A stretch of 64,000 nucleotides of DNA from Citricoccus sp. CH26A (GTDB lineage Bacteria; Actinomycetota; Actinomycetes; Actinomycetales; Micrococcaceae): the NCBI RefSeq assembly GCF_000224415.1, contig NZ_AFXQ01000012.1, forward strand, positions 1 through 64,000. The letters run 5' to 3'. Positions 18,429-26,004 of this stretch are shown one piece after another; the stretch's first letter is position 1, and each line of letters begins with the position of its first letter. The position numbers and the translations under genes are program-made. The notes below the pieces were generated by a model. That model was not told the origin of the DNA. It made no database searches and worked only from the letters and a program-made list of their open reading frames with translations.

Positions 18429-19867
18429 CGCGTCACCCCCGTGGCCGGTCCCGCGGGTGAGGCGTCCGCACCGGCCGCGGCCCCGCCCGCGTCCGGACCG
18501 GCCGGCGTCGGGACCGGACGGGCGGCGGGGGCGACGGTGAGCATCCGCTCCAGGGCGACCCGCGCCGGGTCCGCGACGTCGGCGGGCACCTGGATGCGGT
18601 TGACCACCTCGCCGGCGACGAGCGACTCGAGCACCCAGGCGAGGTAGCCGGGGTGGATGCGGTACATGGTGGAGCAGGGGCAGATCACCGGGTCCAGGCA
18701 GAAGATGGTGTGCTGCGGGTACTGCGCGGCCAGGCGCTGGACGAGGTTGATCTCGGTGCCGATCGCGAAGGTGGAGCCGTCCGGGGCGGCCTGGATGGCC
18801 TTGACGATGAAGTCCGTGGAACCGGCGGAGTCCGCGGCGTCGACCACCGGCATCGGGCACTCGGGGTGCACGACCACGTGGACGTCCGGGTGCTCGGCGC
18901 GGGCCCGCGCGATCTGGTCCACGGTGAAGCGCTTGTGCACCGAGCAGAAACCGTGCCACAGGAGGACCTTCGCCTGCTGCAGCTCCTCCTCGGTGTTGCC
19001 GCCCAGCGGCTTGCGCGGGTTCCACAGCGGCATCCGGTCCAGGCCGATGCCCATGGCCTTGGCGGTGTTGCGGCCCAGGTGCTGGTCCGGGAAGAACAGC
19101 ACGCGCTGGCCGCGCTCGAAGGCCCACTCCAGGACGGAGGAGGCGTTGGAGGAGGTGCAGACGATCCCGCCGTGCTCACCCACGAAGCCCTTCAGGGCGG
19201 CCGAGCTGTTCATGTAGGTGACCGGGATGACCGGGGCGCGGCCCGTCTCGTCCGGCGCGGTGCCGTACACCTCCTCGAGCTGCTCCCAGCAGTCGGCCAC
19301 GGAGTCCAGGTCGGCCATGTCCGCCATCGAGCAGCCAGCGGCGAGGTTCGGCAGGATGACCGCCTGGTCCTCGGTGGAGAGCAGGTCCGCGGTCTCGGCC
19401 ATGAAGTGCACGCCGCAGAAGACGATGGCCTCGGCCTCCGGACGGGTCCTGGCGGCCTTGGCGAGCTGGAAGGAGTCGCCCACGAAGTCCGCGTGGGCCA
19501 CCACCTCGTCGCGCTGGTAGAAGTGGCCGAGCACCACGACCCTCTCGCCCAGGGTCTCCTTGGCCGCGCGGATCCGCTCGTGCAGCTCGTCGTCGGAGGC
19601 GCGCTGGTACTGCTCCGGGAGCGCACCCTGCCGGGGTGCACCGGCGGGGATCGCGTCCTGCTGCGAGGCACCCGGTCCGTACCCGGGGGTGCCGGCGTCG
19701 AAGGTCCAGGGCCCGGCCGTCAGGTCCGGGGAGCAGGAGGAGCCGCGCGTGGAGCCGGTGGCGATGAGGTCCAGCGCGCGGTGCACGGAGGCGCCGGCGC
19801 GCGGGGACAGGCCGGGGCCGGAGGGGGCCGGCGGAGTGACGGCGGGGGAGTCGGCGGTGGTGGTCAC
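18425..19867 (-). CDS. nadA: quinolinate synthase
   Basis: [4Fe-4S] enzyme condensing iminoaspartate with dihydroxyacetone phosphate to quinolinate. The 480-residue protein is of the long actinobacterial type: a variable N-terminal 100 residues, then VVVLGHFYQRDEV, the first cluster Cys in LAAGCSMADMA, VVHPECPMPVV, and the C-terminal Cys region CLDPVICPCSTMYRIHPGYLAWVLE. The C-terminal 40 residues are Ala/Pro-rich. GTG at 19867 overlaps the nrtR stop (GTGA). nadB, which normally lies between nadA and nadC and makes the iminoaspartate, is absent here. Confidence 0.95.
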   Translation of the reverse strand: MTTTADSPAVTPPAPSGPGLSPRAGASVHRALDLIATGSTRGSSCSPDLTAGPWTFDAGTPGYGPGASQQDAIPAGAPRQGALPEQYQRASDDELHERIRAAKETLGERVVVLGHFYQRDEVVAHADFVGDSFQLAKAARTRPEAEAIVFCGVHFMAETADLLSTEDQAVILPNLAAGCSMADMADLDSVADCWEQLEEVYGTAPDETGRAPVIPVTYMNSSAALKGFVGEHGGIVCTSSNASSVLEWAFERGQRVLFFPDQHLGRNTAKAMGIGLDRMPLWNPRKPLGGNTEEELQQAKVLLWHGFCSVHKRFTVDQIARARAEHPDVHVVVHPECPMPVVDAADSAGSTDFIVKAIQAAPDGSTFAIGTEINLVQRLAAQYPQHTIFCLDPVICPCSTMYRIHPGYLAWVLESLVAGEVVNRIQVPADVADPARVALERMLTVAPAARPVPTPAGPDAGGAAAGADASPAGPATGVTR

Positions 19868-20559
19868 GAGAGGGTCCTTGTCTGCTGGGTGGGGATGGGG
19901 TCGGTGCCGCCCGGGGTGAACTGCCGGTAGCGGTAGAGCCGGGGCGGCCGGTGCGGGGTGCCCGCCAGGCGCTCGCCGGTCTCGACGATGTCGGCCGAGG
20001 CGGTGATGGAGCGGCGGAAGTTCGCCGGGTCCAGGGGCTGGCCCCGGACGGCCTCGTGGACCGACCGGAGCTGTGCCAGGGTGAAGGTCTCACCCAGGAA
20101 GGTGTGCGCGATCCGCGCGTACTCGACCTTGGTGCGCAGCCGCTGCAGCGCGTAGTCCACGATCGCGTTGTGGTCGAAGGCCAGGGCCGGGAGGTCATCG
20201 GCCGGGAACCACTGGACGTTGTTCCCCACTGCGGCGTCGGTCACCTCGTCCGAGCGCACCAGGGCCCAGTAGACGACGGAGATGACGCGGCCGGTGGGGG
20301 AGCGGTCCAGGGCGCCGAAGGTGTACAGCTGCTCGAGGTAACTGGGGCGCAGGCCGGTGGTCTCGGCCAGGGTCCGGGCGGCGGCGTCCTCGAGCGGTTC
20401 GGCGTCCGGCAGCCAGCCGCCGGGCAGGGCCCACTGGTCCAGGTGGGGCTCCCGGGTGCGGCGCACGAAGGGGGTCCACAGGGCCGGTGGGTCCCCGGCC
20501 TCGGAACGCAGCGCGAAGATGACGGTGGACACCGCCAACCGGGCTGTGTGCTGATCCAC
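19864..20559 (-). CDS. nrtR: NrtR-like Nudix transcriptional regulator of NAD synthesis
   Basis: Repressor with an N-terminal Nudix-like effector domain and a C-terminal winged helix, controlling NAD biosynthesis genes in response to ADP-ribose-type ligands. The 231 residues show the Nudix part (WALPGGWLPDAEPLEDAAARTLAETTGL, here a degenerate Nudix box) and the C-terminal DNA-binding region (FTLAQLRSVHEAVRGQPLDPANFRR). GTG at 20559 is chosen because GGGAG precedes it and because the upstream start candidates would place the perfect inverted repeat 20578-20602 inside the gene. First gene of the nad operon, presumably autoregulated. Confidence 0.85.
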   Translation of the reverse strand: MDQHTARLAVSTVIFALRSEAGDPPALWTPFVRRTREPHLDQWALPGGWLPDAEPLEDAAARTLAETTGLRPSYLEQLYTFGALDRSPTGRVISVVYWALVRSDEVTDAAVGNNVQWFPADDLPALAFDHNAIVDYALQRLRTKVEYARIAHTFLGETFTLAQLRSVHEAVRGQPLDPANFRRSITASADIVETGERLAGTPHRPPRLYRYRQFTPGGTDPIPTQQTRTLS

Positions 20560-20577
20560 CCTGACTCCCGTCCTCTC

Positions 20578-20602
20578 ACTTAGGGTCTGGATGACCCTAA
20601 GT
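20578..20602. promoter_or_regulatory. 25-bp inverted repeat, candidate NrtR operator
   Basis: Perfect 10-bp arms ACTTAGGGTC and GACCCTAAGT around TGGAT, 18 nt upstream of the nrtR GTG. A second weaker dyad, TGACTG-N12-CAGTCA, follows within 40 nt. NrtR regulators typically bind palindromes in front of their own nad operons, so this is the expected position. Confidence 0.7.
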
Positions 20603-20766
20603 TGACTGAGATCCATCTTACAGTCAGCGTGACCTGAAGGGGAGAGTGTTGCGGACGGCCCGGGCGAGCACGCCCGGGCTCGGCGCCGCGGGTCCCAGGA
20701 CCTGCGCCCTGGCATGGAGCGGCAGTAGGGTGGGGCATCCGGTCACGCCCCCCCACGGAGGAAGCA

Positions 20767-22224
20767 ATGACGCCGAAGAATCCCGCCGACCGCGTGAACA
20801 TCCGCGTGATCGGCATCTGCATCGCCGCCGCCTTGGGTGGCTTCCTGTTCGGCTTCGACACCGCGGTGATCAACGGTGCCGTCGACGCCCTCGAGTCGGG
20901 CTTCGCACTCGGCCCCGGGCTGACCGGTTTCGTCGTGTCCTCGGCCCTCATCGGCTGCGCCCTGGGCGCCTGGTTCGCCGGTCCCGTCGCCAACCGCTTC
21001 GGCCGGGTCCGGGTCATGCTGCTGGCGGCGGCGCTCTTCCTGGTCTCGGCGCTCGGCTCCGGACTGGCCTTCGACGTGTGGAGCCTGATCATCTGGAGGG
21101 TCGTGGGCGGCCTGGGCGTGGGCGCGGCCTCGGTGATCGCCCCGGCCTACATCGCCGAGGTGAGCCCGGCCGGCGTCCGGGGCAGGCTGGGCTCCCTGCA
21201 GCAGCTGGCCATCGTGACCGGCATCTTCGTGGCGCTGCTGTCCGACGCCCTCTTCGCGAACCTGGCCGGAGGCGCGGCCGAGACGCTGTGGTGGGGACTG
21301 GAGGCCTGGCGCTGGATGTTCATGGCCGAGGCCGTGCCGGCACTGCTCTACGGGGTGTTCGCGTTCCGCCTGCCCGAGTCGCCCCGGTACCTGGTCGCCC
21401 GCGGGGACCTCGACCGTGCGGCCCAGGTCCTGTACGACTTCACCGGCATCGAACGGGTCAACCTCAAGATCCAGCAGATCAAGGACACGCTGGAGTCCGA
21501 GCGGCGGGAGTCCCTGCGCGACCTGCGCGGACCGGCGATGGGCCTGAAGCCGATCGTGTGGATCGGCATCGTGCTGTCCGTGTTCCAGCAGTTCGTCGGC
21601 ATCAACGTGATCTTCTACTACTCGACCACGCTGTGGCGCTCCGTGGGCTTCGGGGAGTCCGACGCCCTGACGATCACGGTGATCACGTCGGTGACGAACA
21701 TCCTGGTGACGATCGTGGCCATCCTGCTCGTGGACCGGGTGGGGCGGCGCCCCATGCTGCTCGTCGGGTCCCTGGGCATGGCGGCCTCACTGGGCCTGAT
21801 GGCGGTGGCCTTCTCCTTCGCGCAGGTCGTCCAGGCCGCCGACGGCACCACGGCCGCCGAGCTGGGCCAGCCGTGGTCCACGGTCGCCCTGATCTCGGCC
21901 AACGCCTTCGTGGTCTTCTTCGGTGCCACGTGGGGGCCCCTGGTGTGGGTCCTGCTGGGGGAGATGTTCCCGAACCGGATTCGTGCCGGGGCGCTCGCCG
22001 TGGCCGCGGCGGCTCAGTGGGCCGCGAACTTCGCGGTGTCCACCACCTTCCCGTGGCTGGCCGAGATCGGGCTGACCGTGGCCTACGGGCTCTATGCGGT
22101 GATGGCGGTGCTGTCCTTCCTCTTCGTCTGGCGCTTCGTCCCGGAGACGAAGGGCCGCGAGCTCGAGGACATGCAGGACACCGGTGCCGTCCGGAAGCCC
22201 CGCAGGAGCACGCCCGCGCGGTGA
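20767..22224 (+). CDS. MFS sugar porter
   Basis: Inner-membrane proton/sugar symporter of the major facilitator superfamily, sugar porter family. The 485-residue protein has 12 hydrophobic segments and family signatures: GFLFGFDTAVING in helix 1, NRFGRVR and DRVGRRP in the two loops, RVVGGLGVGAASVIAPAYIAE, PESPRYLVARG, QQFVGINVIFYYS in helix 7 and VPETKGRELEDM at the C-terminus. ATG follows GGAGGAAGCA. It is divergent from the nad operon and followed by a hairpin terminator. Hexose, pentose or inositol are possible substrates; none is favoured by context. Confidence 0.92.
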   Translation: MTPKNPADRVNIRVIGICIAAALGGFLFGFDTAVINGAVDALESGFALGPGLTGFVVSSALIGCALGAWFAGPVANRFGRVRVMLLAAALFLVSALGSGLAFDVWSLIIWRVVGGLGVGAASVIAPAYIAEVSPAGVRGRLGSLQQLAIVTGIFVALLSDALFANLAGGAAETLWWGLEAWRWMFMAEAVPALLYGVFAFRLPESPRYLVARGDLDRAAQVLYDFTGIERVNLKIQQIKDTLESERRESLRDLRGPAMGLKPIVWIGIVLSVFQQFVGINVIFYYSTTLWRSVGFGESDALTITVITSVTNILVTIVAILLVDRVGRRPMLLVGSLGMAASLGLMAVAFSFAQVVQAADGTTAAELGQPWSTVALISANAFVVFFGATWGPLVWVLLGEMFPNRIRAGALAVAAAAQWAANFAVSTTFPWLAEIGLTVAYGLYAVMAVLSFLFVWRFVPETKGRELEDMQDTGAVRKPRRSTPAR

Positions 22225-22229
22225 TGACC

Positions 22230-22251
22230 CGGCCGCGATTTCGCGCGGCCG
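22230..22251 (+). terminator. 8-bp stem terminator after sugar porter
   Basis: CGGCCGCG, loop ATTTCG, CGCGGCCG, five nt after the MFS stop. It insulates the riboswitch-controlled unit downstream. Confidence 0.6.
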
Positions 22252-22291
22252 TGTGATGTGCATTACAGTAGTCTCCCGGAATCAGCCACTG

Positions 22292-22500
22292 AGCGGTCCG
22301 GGAGAGATCCCGCACCACCCAAGATGCGCGACGCCGAAGGAGCAAGCCCTCCCCGGGAATCTCTCAGGCCCCCGTACCGGATCGCTGGGCACCTCTGGAA
22401 AGCGTCGCCACACCCACGCGCGACCACCGACGGGGCAAGCGGCCGACCGGCTCCCGGCCGGCACGACGCGAAACTCTCAGGTCCATGGACAGAGCGGGGA
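22292..22500 (+). ncRNA. tandem glycine riboswitch (gcvT element)
   Basis: Two glycine aptamers in series. Aptamer 1 is closed by P1 arms AGCGGTCCGG (22292-22301) and CCGGATCGCT (22377-22386, one G-U pair) and holds the conserved core GCCGAAGGAGCAA and GAATCTCTCAGGC. Aptamer 2 is closed by CTCTG (22393-22397) and CAGAG (22490-22494) with ACCGACGGGGCAAG and GAAACTCTCAGGT. These conserved blocks are those of the glycine riboswitch family. Only 45 nt separate aptamer 2 from the permease ATG, with a small GGGAC/GTCCC hairpin and the ribosome binding site GAGGAGA (22534-22540) between. Glycine would control this transporter; turn-on is usual for the class but not shown here. Confidence 0.9.
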
Positions 22501-22544
22501 GGACACGAGGGGACCACCGTCCCACGTCCACCTGAGGAGAACCC

Positions 22545-23900
22545 ATGGAACCCAGCCGCCCCACCGGGCCCGTCGCCGTCGGGACCGAGGCCGGACCAGC
22601 CGGCCACGCCCCCGCCGCAGCCCCGACCCTCGAGAGGCCGGCACCCGGTCGTCCGGACGGCGCGGCCGCCGCGCCGGGCTGGAACCGCTTCGACTCGAGC
22701 TGGACGATCGGACTGTTCGGCACGGCCGTGGGCGCCGGCGTCCTGTTCCTGCCGATCAACGCCGGCCTGGGCGGGATGTGGCCGTTGATCATCGCCACGC
22801 TGATCATCGGGCCGATGACCTACTTCTCCCACCGGGCGCTGTCCCGCATGGTGGTCGCCTCACCCCGGGCCGACCGTGACATCACCGGCGTGGTGCGGGA
22901 CTACTTCGGCGAGGGCGCCGGCCGCCTGGTCACCATCCTGTACTTCCTGGCGATCTTCCCGATCGTGCTCATCTACGGCGTCGGCATCACCAACACCGTG
23001 GACAGCCTCATGGTCAACCAGCTGGGCATGGGCCCGTGGCCGCGCTGGCTGCTCTCCGGGGTGCTCGTGCTGCTGATGTCCGCCGTGATGGTGGCGGGCC
23101 AGCGCGTCATGCTGATCGTCACCCAGTGGCTGGTCTACCCGCTGATCGCGGTCCTGTTCTCCGTCACCCTGCTGCTCATCCCGTCCTGGTCCTTCGAGGG
23201 CTTCGGGGCCGTACCCGCCGCCGGTGACTTCGCGATGTCCCTGTGGCTGATGATCCCCGTGCTGGTCTTCGCGTTCAACCATTCCCCGGCGATCTCGCAG
23301 TTCTCCGTGTCCCTGCGCCAGCGTTACGGCGCCGGTTCGGTGCAGAAGGCCTCCTCCGTCCTGCGCGTCACCTCCATCCTGCTGGTGGTCTTCACCATGG
23401 GCTTCGTCTGGTCCTGCGTGCTGGCCCTCGGCCCGGAGGGGCTGCAGGCCGCCAAGGACGCCAACCTGCCGGTGCTCTCGCACCTGGCCAACGTCATGGG
23501 CCTGCCGATCATCGCCTGGCTCGGACCGGCGGTGGCCGTCACGGCCATCGGCTCGTCCTTCTTCGGCCACTGGCTCGGGGCGTTCGAGGGCGCCCAGGGC
23601 ATCATGCGCGGCATGGTGGACCCGCAGTCCCGTCGCTTCTCCGACCGCGGACTGCGGATCGGGATCAGCGTGTTCCTCATCGCCAGCACCTGGATCGCCG
23701 GGGTGCTCAACCCGAGCATCCTGGGACTCATCGAATCGCTGGCCGGTCCGGTCATCGCGGCCGTGCTCTACCTGATGCCGATGTACGCCATCCGGAAGGT
23801 CCCCGCCCTGGCGCCGTTCCGGGGCGCGATCTCGAACGTCTTCGTGGTCATCGCCGGCATCGTGGCGGTCGGGGGCATCCTGCTCAGCCTGCTCGGCTGA
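22545..23900 (+). CDS. serine/threonine-type amino acid permease (HAAAP/SdaC family)
   Basis: Inner-membrane amino acid transporter of 451 residues with 11 hydrophobic segments after a 45-residue Pro/Ala-rich tail. Helix 1 carries WTIGLFGTAVGAGVLFLPINAG, the substrate/ion-binding region of the hydroxy/aromatic amino acid permease family, and FNHSPAISQFSVSLRQRYG is characteristic of SdaC/YhjV-like serine permeases. It stands alone behind a tandem glycine riboswitch, which argues for a link to glycine-serine metabolism: serine, threonine or glycine movement across the membrane. Direction and exact substrate are inferred. Confidence 0.85.
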   Translation: MEPSRPTGPVAVGTEAGPAGHAPAAAPTLERPAPGRPDGAAAAPGWNRFDSSWTIGLFGTAVGAGVLFLPINAGLGGMWPLIIATLIIGPMTYFSHRALSRMVVASPRADRDITGVVRDYFGEGAGRLVTILYFLAIFPIVLIYGVGITNTVDSLMVNQLGMGPWPRWLLSGVLVLLMSAVMVAGQRVMLIVTQWLVYPLIAVLFSVTLLLIPSWSFEGFGAVPAAGDFAMSLWLMIPVLVFAFNHSPAISQFSVSLRQRYGAGSVQKASSVLRVTSILLVVFTMGFVWSCVLALGPEGLQAAKDANLPVLSHLANVMGLPIIAWLGPAVAVTAIGSSFFGHWLGAFEGAQGIMRGMVDPQSRRFSDRGLRIGISVFLIASTWIAGVLNPSILGLIESLAGPVIAAVLYLMPMYAIRKVPALAPFRGAISNVFVVIAGIVAVGGILLSLLG

Positions 23901-23903
23901 CCG

Positions 23904-23922
23904 GGCCCGCCGCCGTCGGGCC
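23904..23922 (+). terminator. short hairpin after permease gene
   Basis: GGCCCG, seven-base loop, CGGGCC, four nt after the permease stop. Modest stability, no T tract. Confidence 0.35.
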
Positions 23923-24032
23923 ATCGGCGATGCCACCGTGCTGCGGGTGAGTGGACCCGCACTCCGGCTACACTCTTCGGGGCGCGGATGCGCCATCACA
24001 CCGCCCGCGCCACCGAAGAGGTCGTCTCCGCT

Positions 24033-25367
24033 GTGCTGTTGAATCCCGTCGTCGTGTCCGTGCTCGTGCTCGCCGCGCTGAGCCTGGCCCGCGTGAACGT
24101 CATCGTCGCCCTGCTCATCGCCACGCTCGTCGCGGGCCTGCTCGCGGGGCTGACCCCCGACGAGACGGTGACCATCCTCGTCGACGGGCTCGGCGGCCAG
24201 GGGGAGACCGCCCTGAGCTACATCCTGCTCGGCATCCTCTCGGTCATGGTGGCCCGCTCCGGGATCACCGGGAAGCTGATCCGCCGGATCCTGCCGCTGA
24301 TCTCCGGCCGGCGGGCGATGACCCTCTTCGGGATCGCCGGACTCGCCTGCCTGTCGCAGAACATCGTCCCGGTCCACATCGCCTTCATCCCGATCCTCAT
24401 CCCGCCGCTGCTGAGCGTCTTCAACCGGATGAGGATGGACCGCCGGGCCGTCGCCACGGCACTGACCTTCGGCCTGAAGGCCCCCTACATGCTGATCCCG
24501 CTGGGGTTCGGCCTGATCTTCCAGAACATCATCCTGGACGAGATGGCCAAGTTCGGCATGGACGTCGAGCTCGGGCAGATCTCCCTGGCCATGGCGATCC
24601 CGGTCGCCAGCATGCTCATCGGCCTGGTCATCGCGATCCTCTTCAGCTACCGCCGCGCGCGGGAGTACCGGGACGCGGCACCCGACCTCACCGCCTTCGC
24701 GTTCGGTCCCTCGCACGACGGTGCGGAGGGCCCGGGCCATGACGCGGGCTGGACGCGCCAGCACGTCGTCGTGCTGATCGGGCTCGCGATCACCCTCGTG
24801 CTGCAGATCGCGTTCGGCTCGCTCGTCATCGCCGCGCTCGGCGGCATCCTCGTGATCTTCGTCTTCCGCGGCGAGCGTTGGCGCACCTCCGACGAACTCG
24901 CCCACGGCGGCGTGACGATGATGGGCACGATCGCCTTCATCATGCTGGTGGCCTCGGGTTACTCGTCCGTGCTGTCCGAGACGGGGGCCGTGGACGAGCT
25001 GGTGACGTCCGCGACCGGCTGGATCGGGGACAGCAGGCTGCTGGCGGCGGTGGTCATGATGGTCGTCGGCCTGCTGGTGACCATGGGCATCGGCTCGTCC
25101 TTCGGCACCGTCCCGATCCTGGCGGCGATCTTCGTGCCGCTGTGCGCCGCCGTCGGGTTCAGCCCGCTGGCCACCGCCGCGCTGGTGGGGGCGGCCGGAG
25201 CTATCGGCGACGCCGGCTCGCCCGCCTCGGACAGCACCCTCGGCCCCACCTCGGGGCTGAACGTGGACGGACAGCACCACCACATCTGGGACACCTGCGT
25301 GCCCACGTTCCTGCACTTCAACATCCCGCTGTTCTTCGGCGGGATCATCGCCGCCCTGGTCCTGTAG
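24033..25367 (+). CDS. Na+/H+ antiporter family protein
   Basis: Polytopic inner-membrane antiporter of 444 residues with about 11 hydrophobic segments. It starts LLNPVVVSVLVLAALSLARVNV, the N-terminal block of the Na_H_antiport_2 family, and continues with conserved SQNIVPVHIAFIPILIPP, GIGSSFGTVPILAAIFVPL and GDAGSPASDSTLGPTSGL, the NhaC-superfamily transport motifs. GTG at 24033 is preferred over ATG at 23988 because GAAGAGG precedes it and the family begins there; TACACT at 23969-23974 is a possible -10. Role: pH and sodium homeostasis, though some relatives exchange organic anions or amino acids. Confidence 0.85.
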   Translation: MLLNPVVVSVLVLAALSLARVNVIVALLIATLVAGLLAGLTPDETVTILVDGLGGQGETALSYILLGILSVMVARSGITGKLIRRILPLISGRRAMTLFGIAGLACLSQNIVPVHIAFIPILIPPLLSVFNRMRMDRRAVATALTFGLKAPYMLIPLGFGLIFQNIILDEMAKFGMDVELGQISLAMAIPVASMLIGLVIAILFSYRRAREYRDAAPDLTAFAFGPSHDGAEGPGHDAGWTRQHVVVLIGLAITLVLQIAFGSLVIAALGGILVIFVFRGERWRTSDELAHGGVTMMGTIAFIMLVASGYSSVLSETGAVDELVTSATGWIGDSRLLAAVVMMVVGLLVTMGIGSSFGTVPILAAIFVPLCAAVGFSPLATAALVGAAGAIGDAGSPASDSTLGPTSGLNVDGQHHHIWDTCVPTFLHFNIPLFFGGIIAALVL

Positions 25368-25415
25368 GGGCCCGGGCCGGCGCACCGCGGGGACTGTCCG
25401 CGCGGGGACGGTGGG

Positions 25416-25434
25416 CGCCGACGAACGGTCGGCG
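25416..25434. terminator. 7-bp stem hairpin between antiporter and acylphosphatase
   Basis: CGCCGAC-GAACG-GTCGGCG lies about 50 nt after the antiporter stop and 100 nt past the acylphosphatase stop, between convergent genes. It may serve either strand. Confidence 0.5.
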
Positions 25435-25534
25435 AGCGGCCGGTAGAGCATCCGTCCGCATCCAGGGGACGCGTCCGTGCGGGGCCGCAGGGGGCGATGT
25501 CCTCCGGGCCATGACGGACGGCGGGCGGGGGGCG

Positions 25535-25810
25535 TCAGCGCACCTCGAAGTGCCCGGGGAGGTCGGACGGTGGCCCCTGCAGGCGGTCGACGCGTACCGC
25601 CTCGACCACCGCGGCACCGGGTCCGGACCGGCACCAGTCGACCATGTCCTCCACCGCCGCCGCGGGACCGGTGAAGAGCGCCTCGACCCGGCCGTCGTCG
25701 AGGTTGCGGACCCAGCCGGTCACCCCCGCCGACGCCGCGGCCCGCCGGCAGGTGGCGCGGAAGCCCACGCCCTGGACGGTGCCGGACACCAGCACGTGTA
25801 CCGCCTCCAT
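25535..25810 (-). CDS. acyP: acylphosphatase
   Basis: Small ferredoxin-like fold enzyme that hydrolyses acyl phosphates such as carbamoyl or 1,3-bisphosphoglycerate phosphates. The 91-residue protein shows the signature [18 protein letters not shown] with the catalytic Arg, and the second motif [17 protein letters not shown] with the catalytic Asn. ATG at 25810 follows GGAGGACGC. Divergent from the penicillin-binding protein gene, separated by 194 bp that include a CGTGAG-CCGA-CTCACG dyad at 25925-25940. Confidence 0.93.
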   Translation of the reverse strand: MEAVHVLVSGTVQGVGFRATCRRAAASAGVTGWVRNLDDGRVEALFTGPAAAVEDMVDWCRSGPGAAVVEAVRVDRLQGPPSDLPGHFEVR

Positions 25811-26004
25811 GCGTCCTCCCGCGACCTCGGCGCTCCTGTCGGGGTCCAGCCTACGAAGGGGACCGGGCCCGGTGCGAGGGGTGCGGTGTCCGCGGTGGTC
25901 CACGTCCTCGGGGGCAGTCATCACCGTGAGCCGACTCACGCACCACCAGCGCGCTCTGGGCTCGTGGCCAGCCGGCGGTCAGGATCGGTTGAGAGGGTCT
26001 TCGG

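Noticed and set aside
22860-25634. 924-codon minus-strand open frame
   Set aside because: Antisense to the permease and antiporter genes, with His/Asp/Gly-rich composition typical of GC-driven shadow frames.
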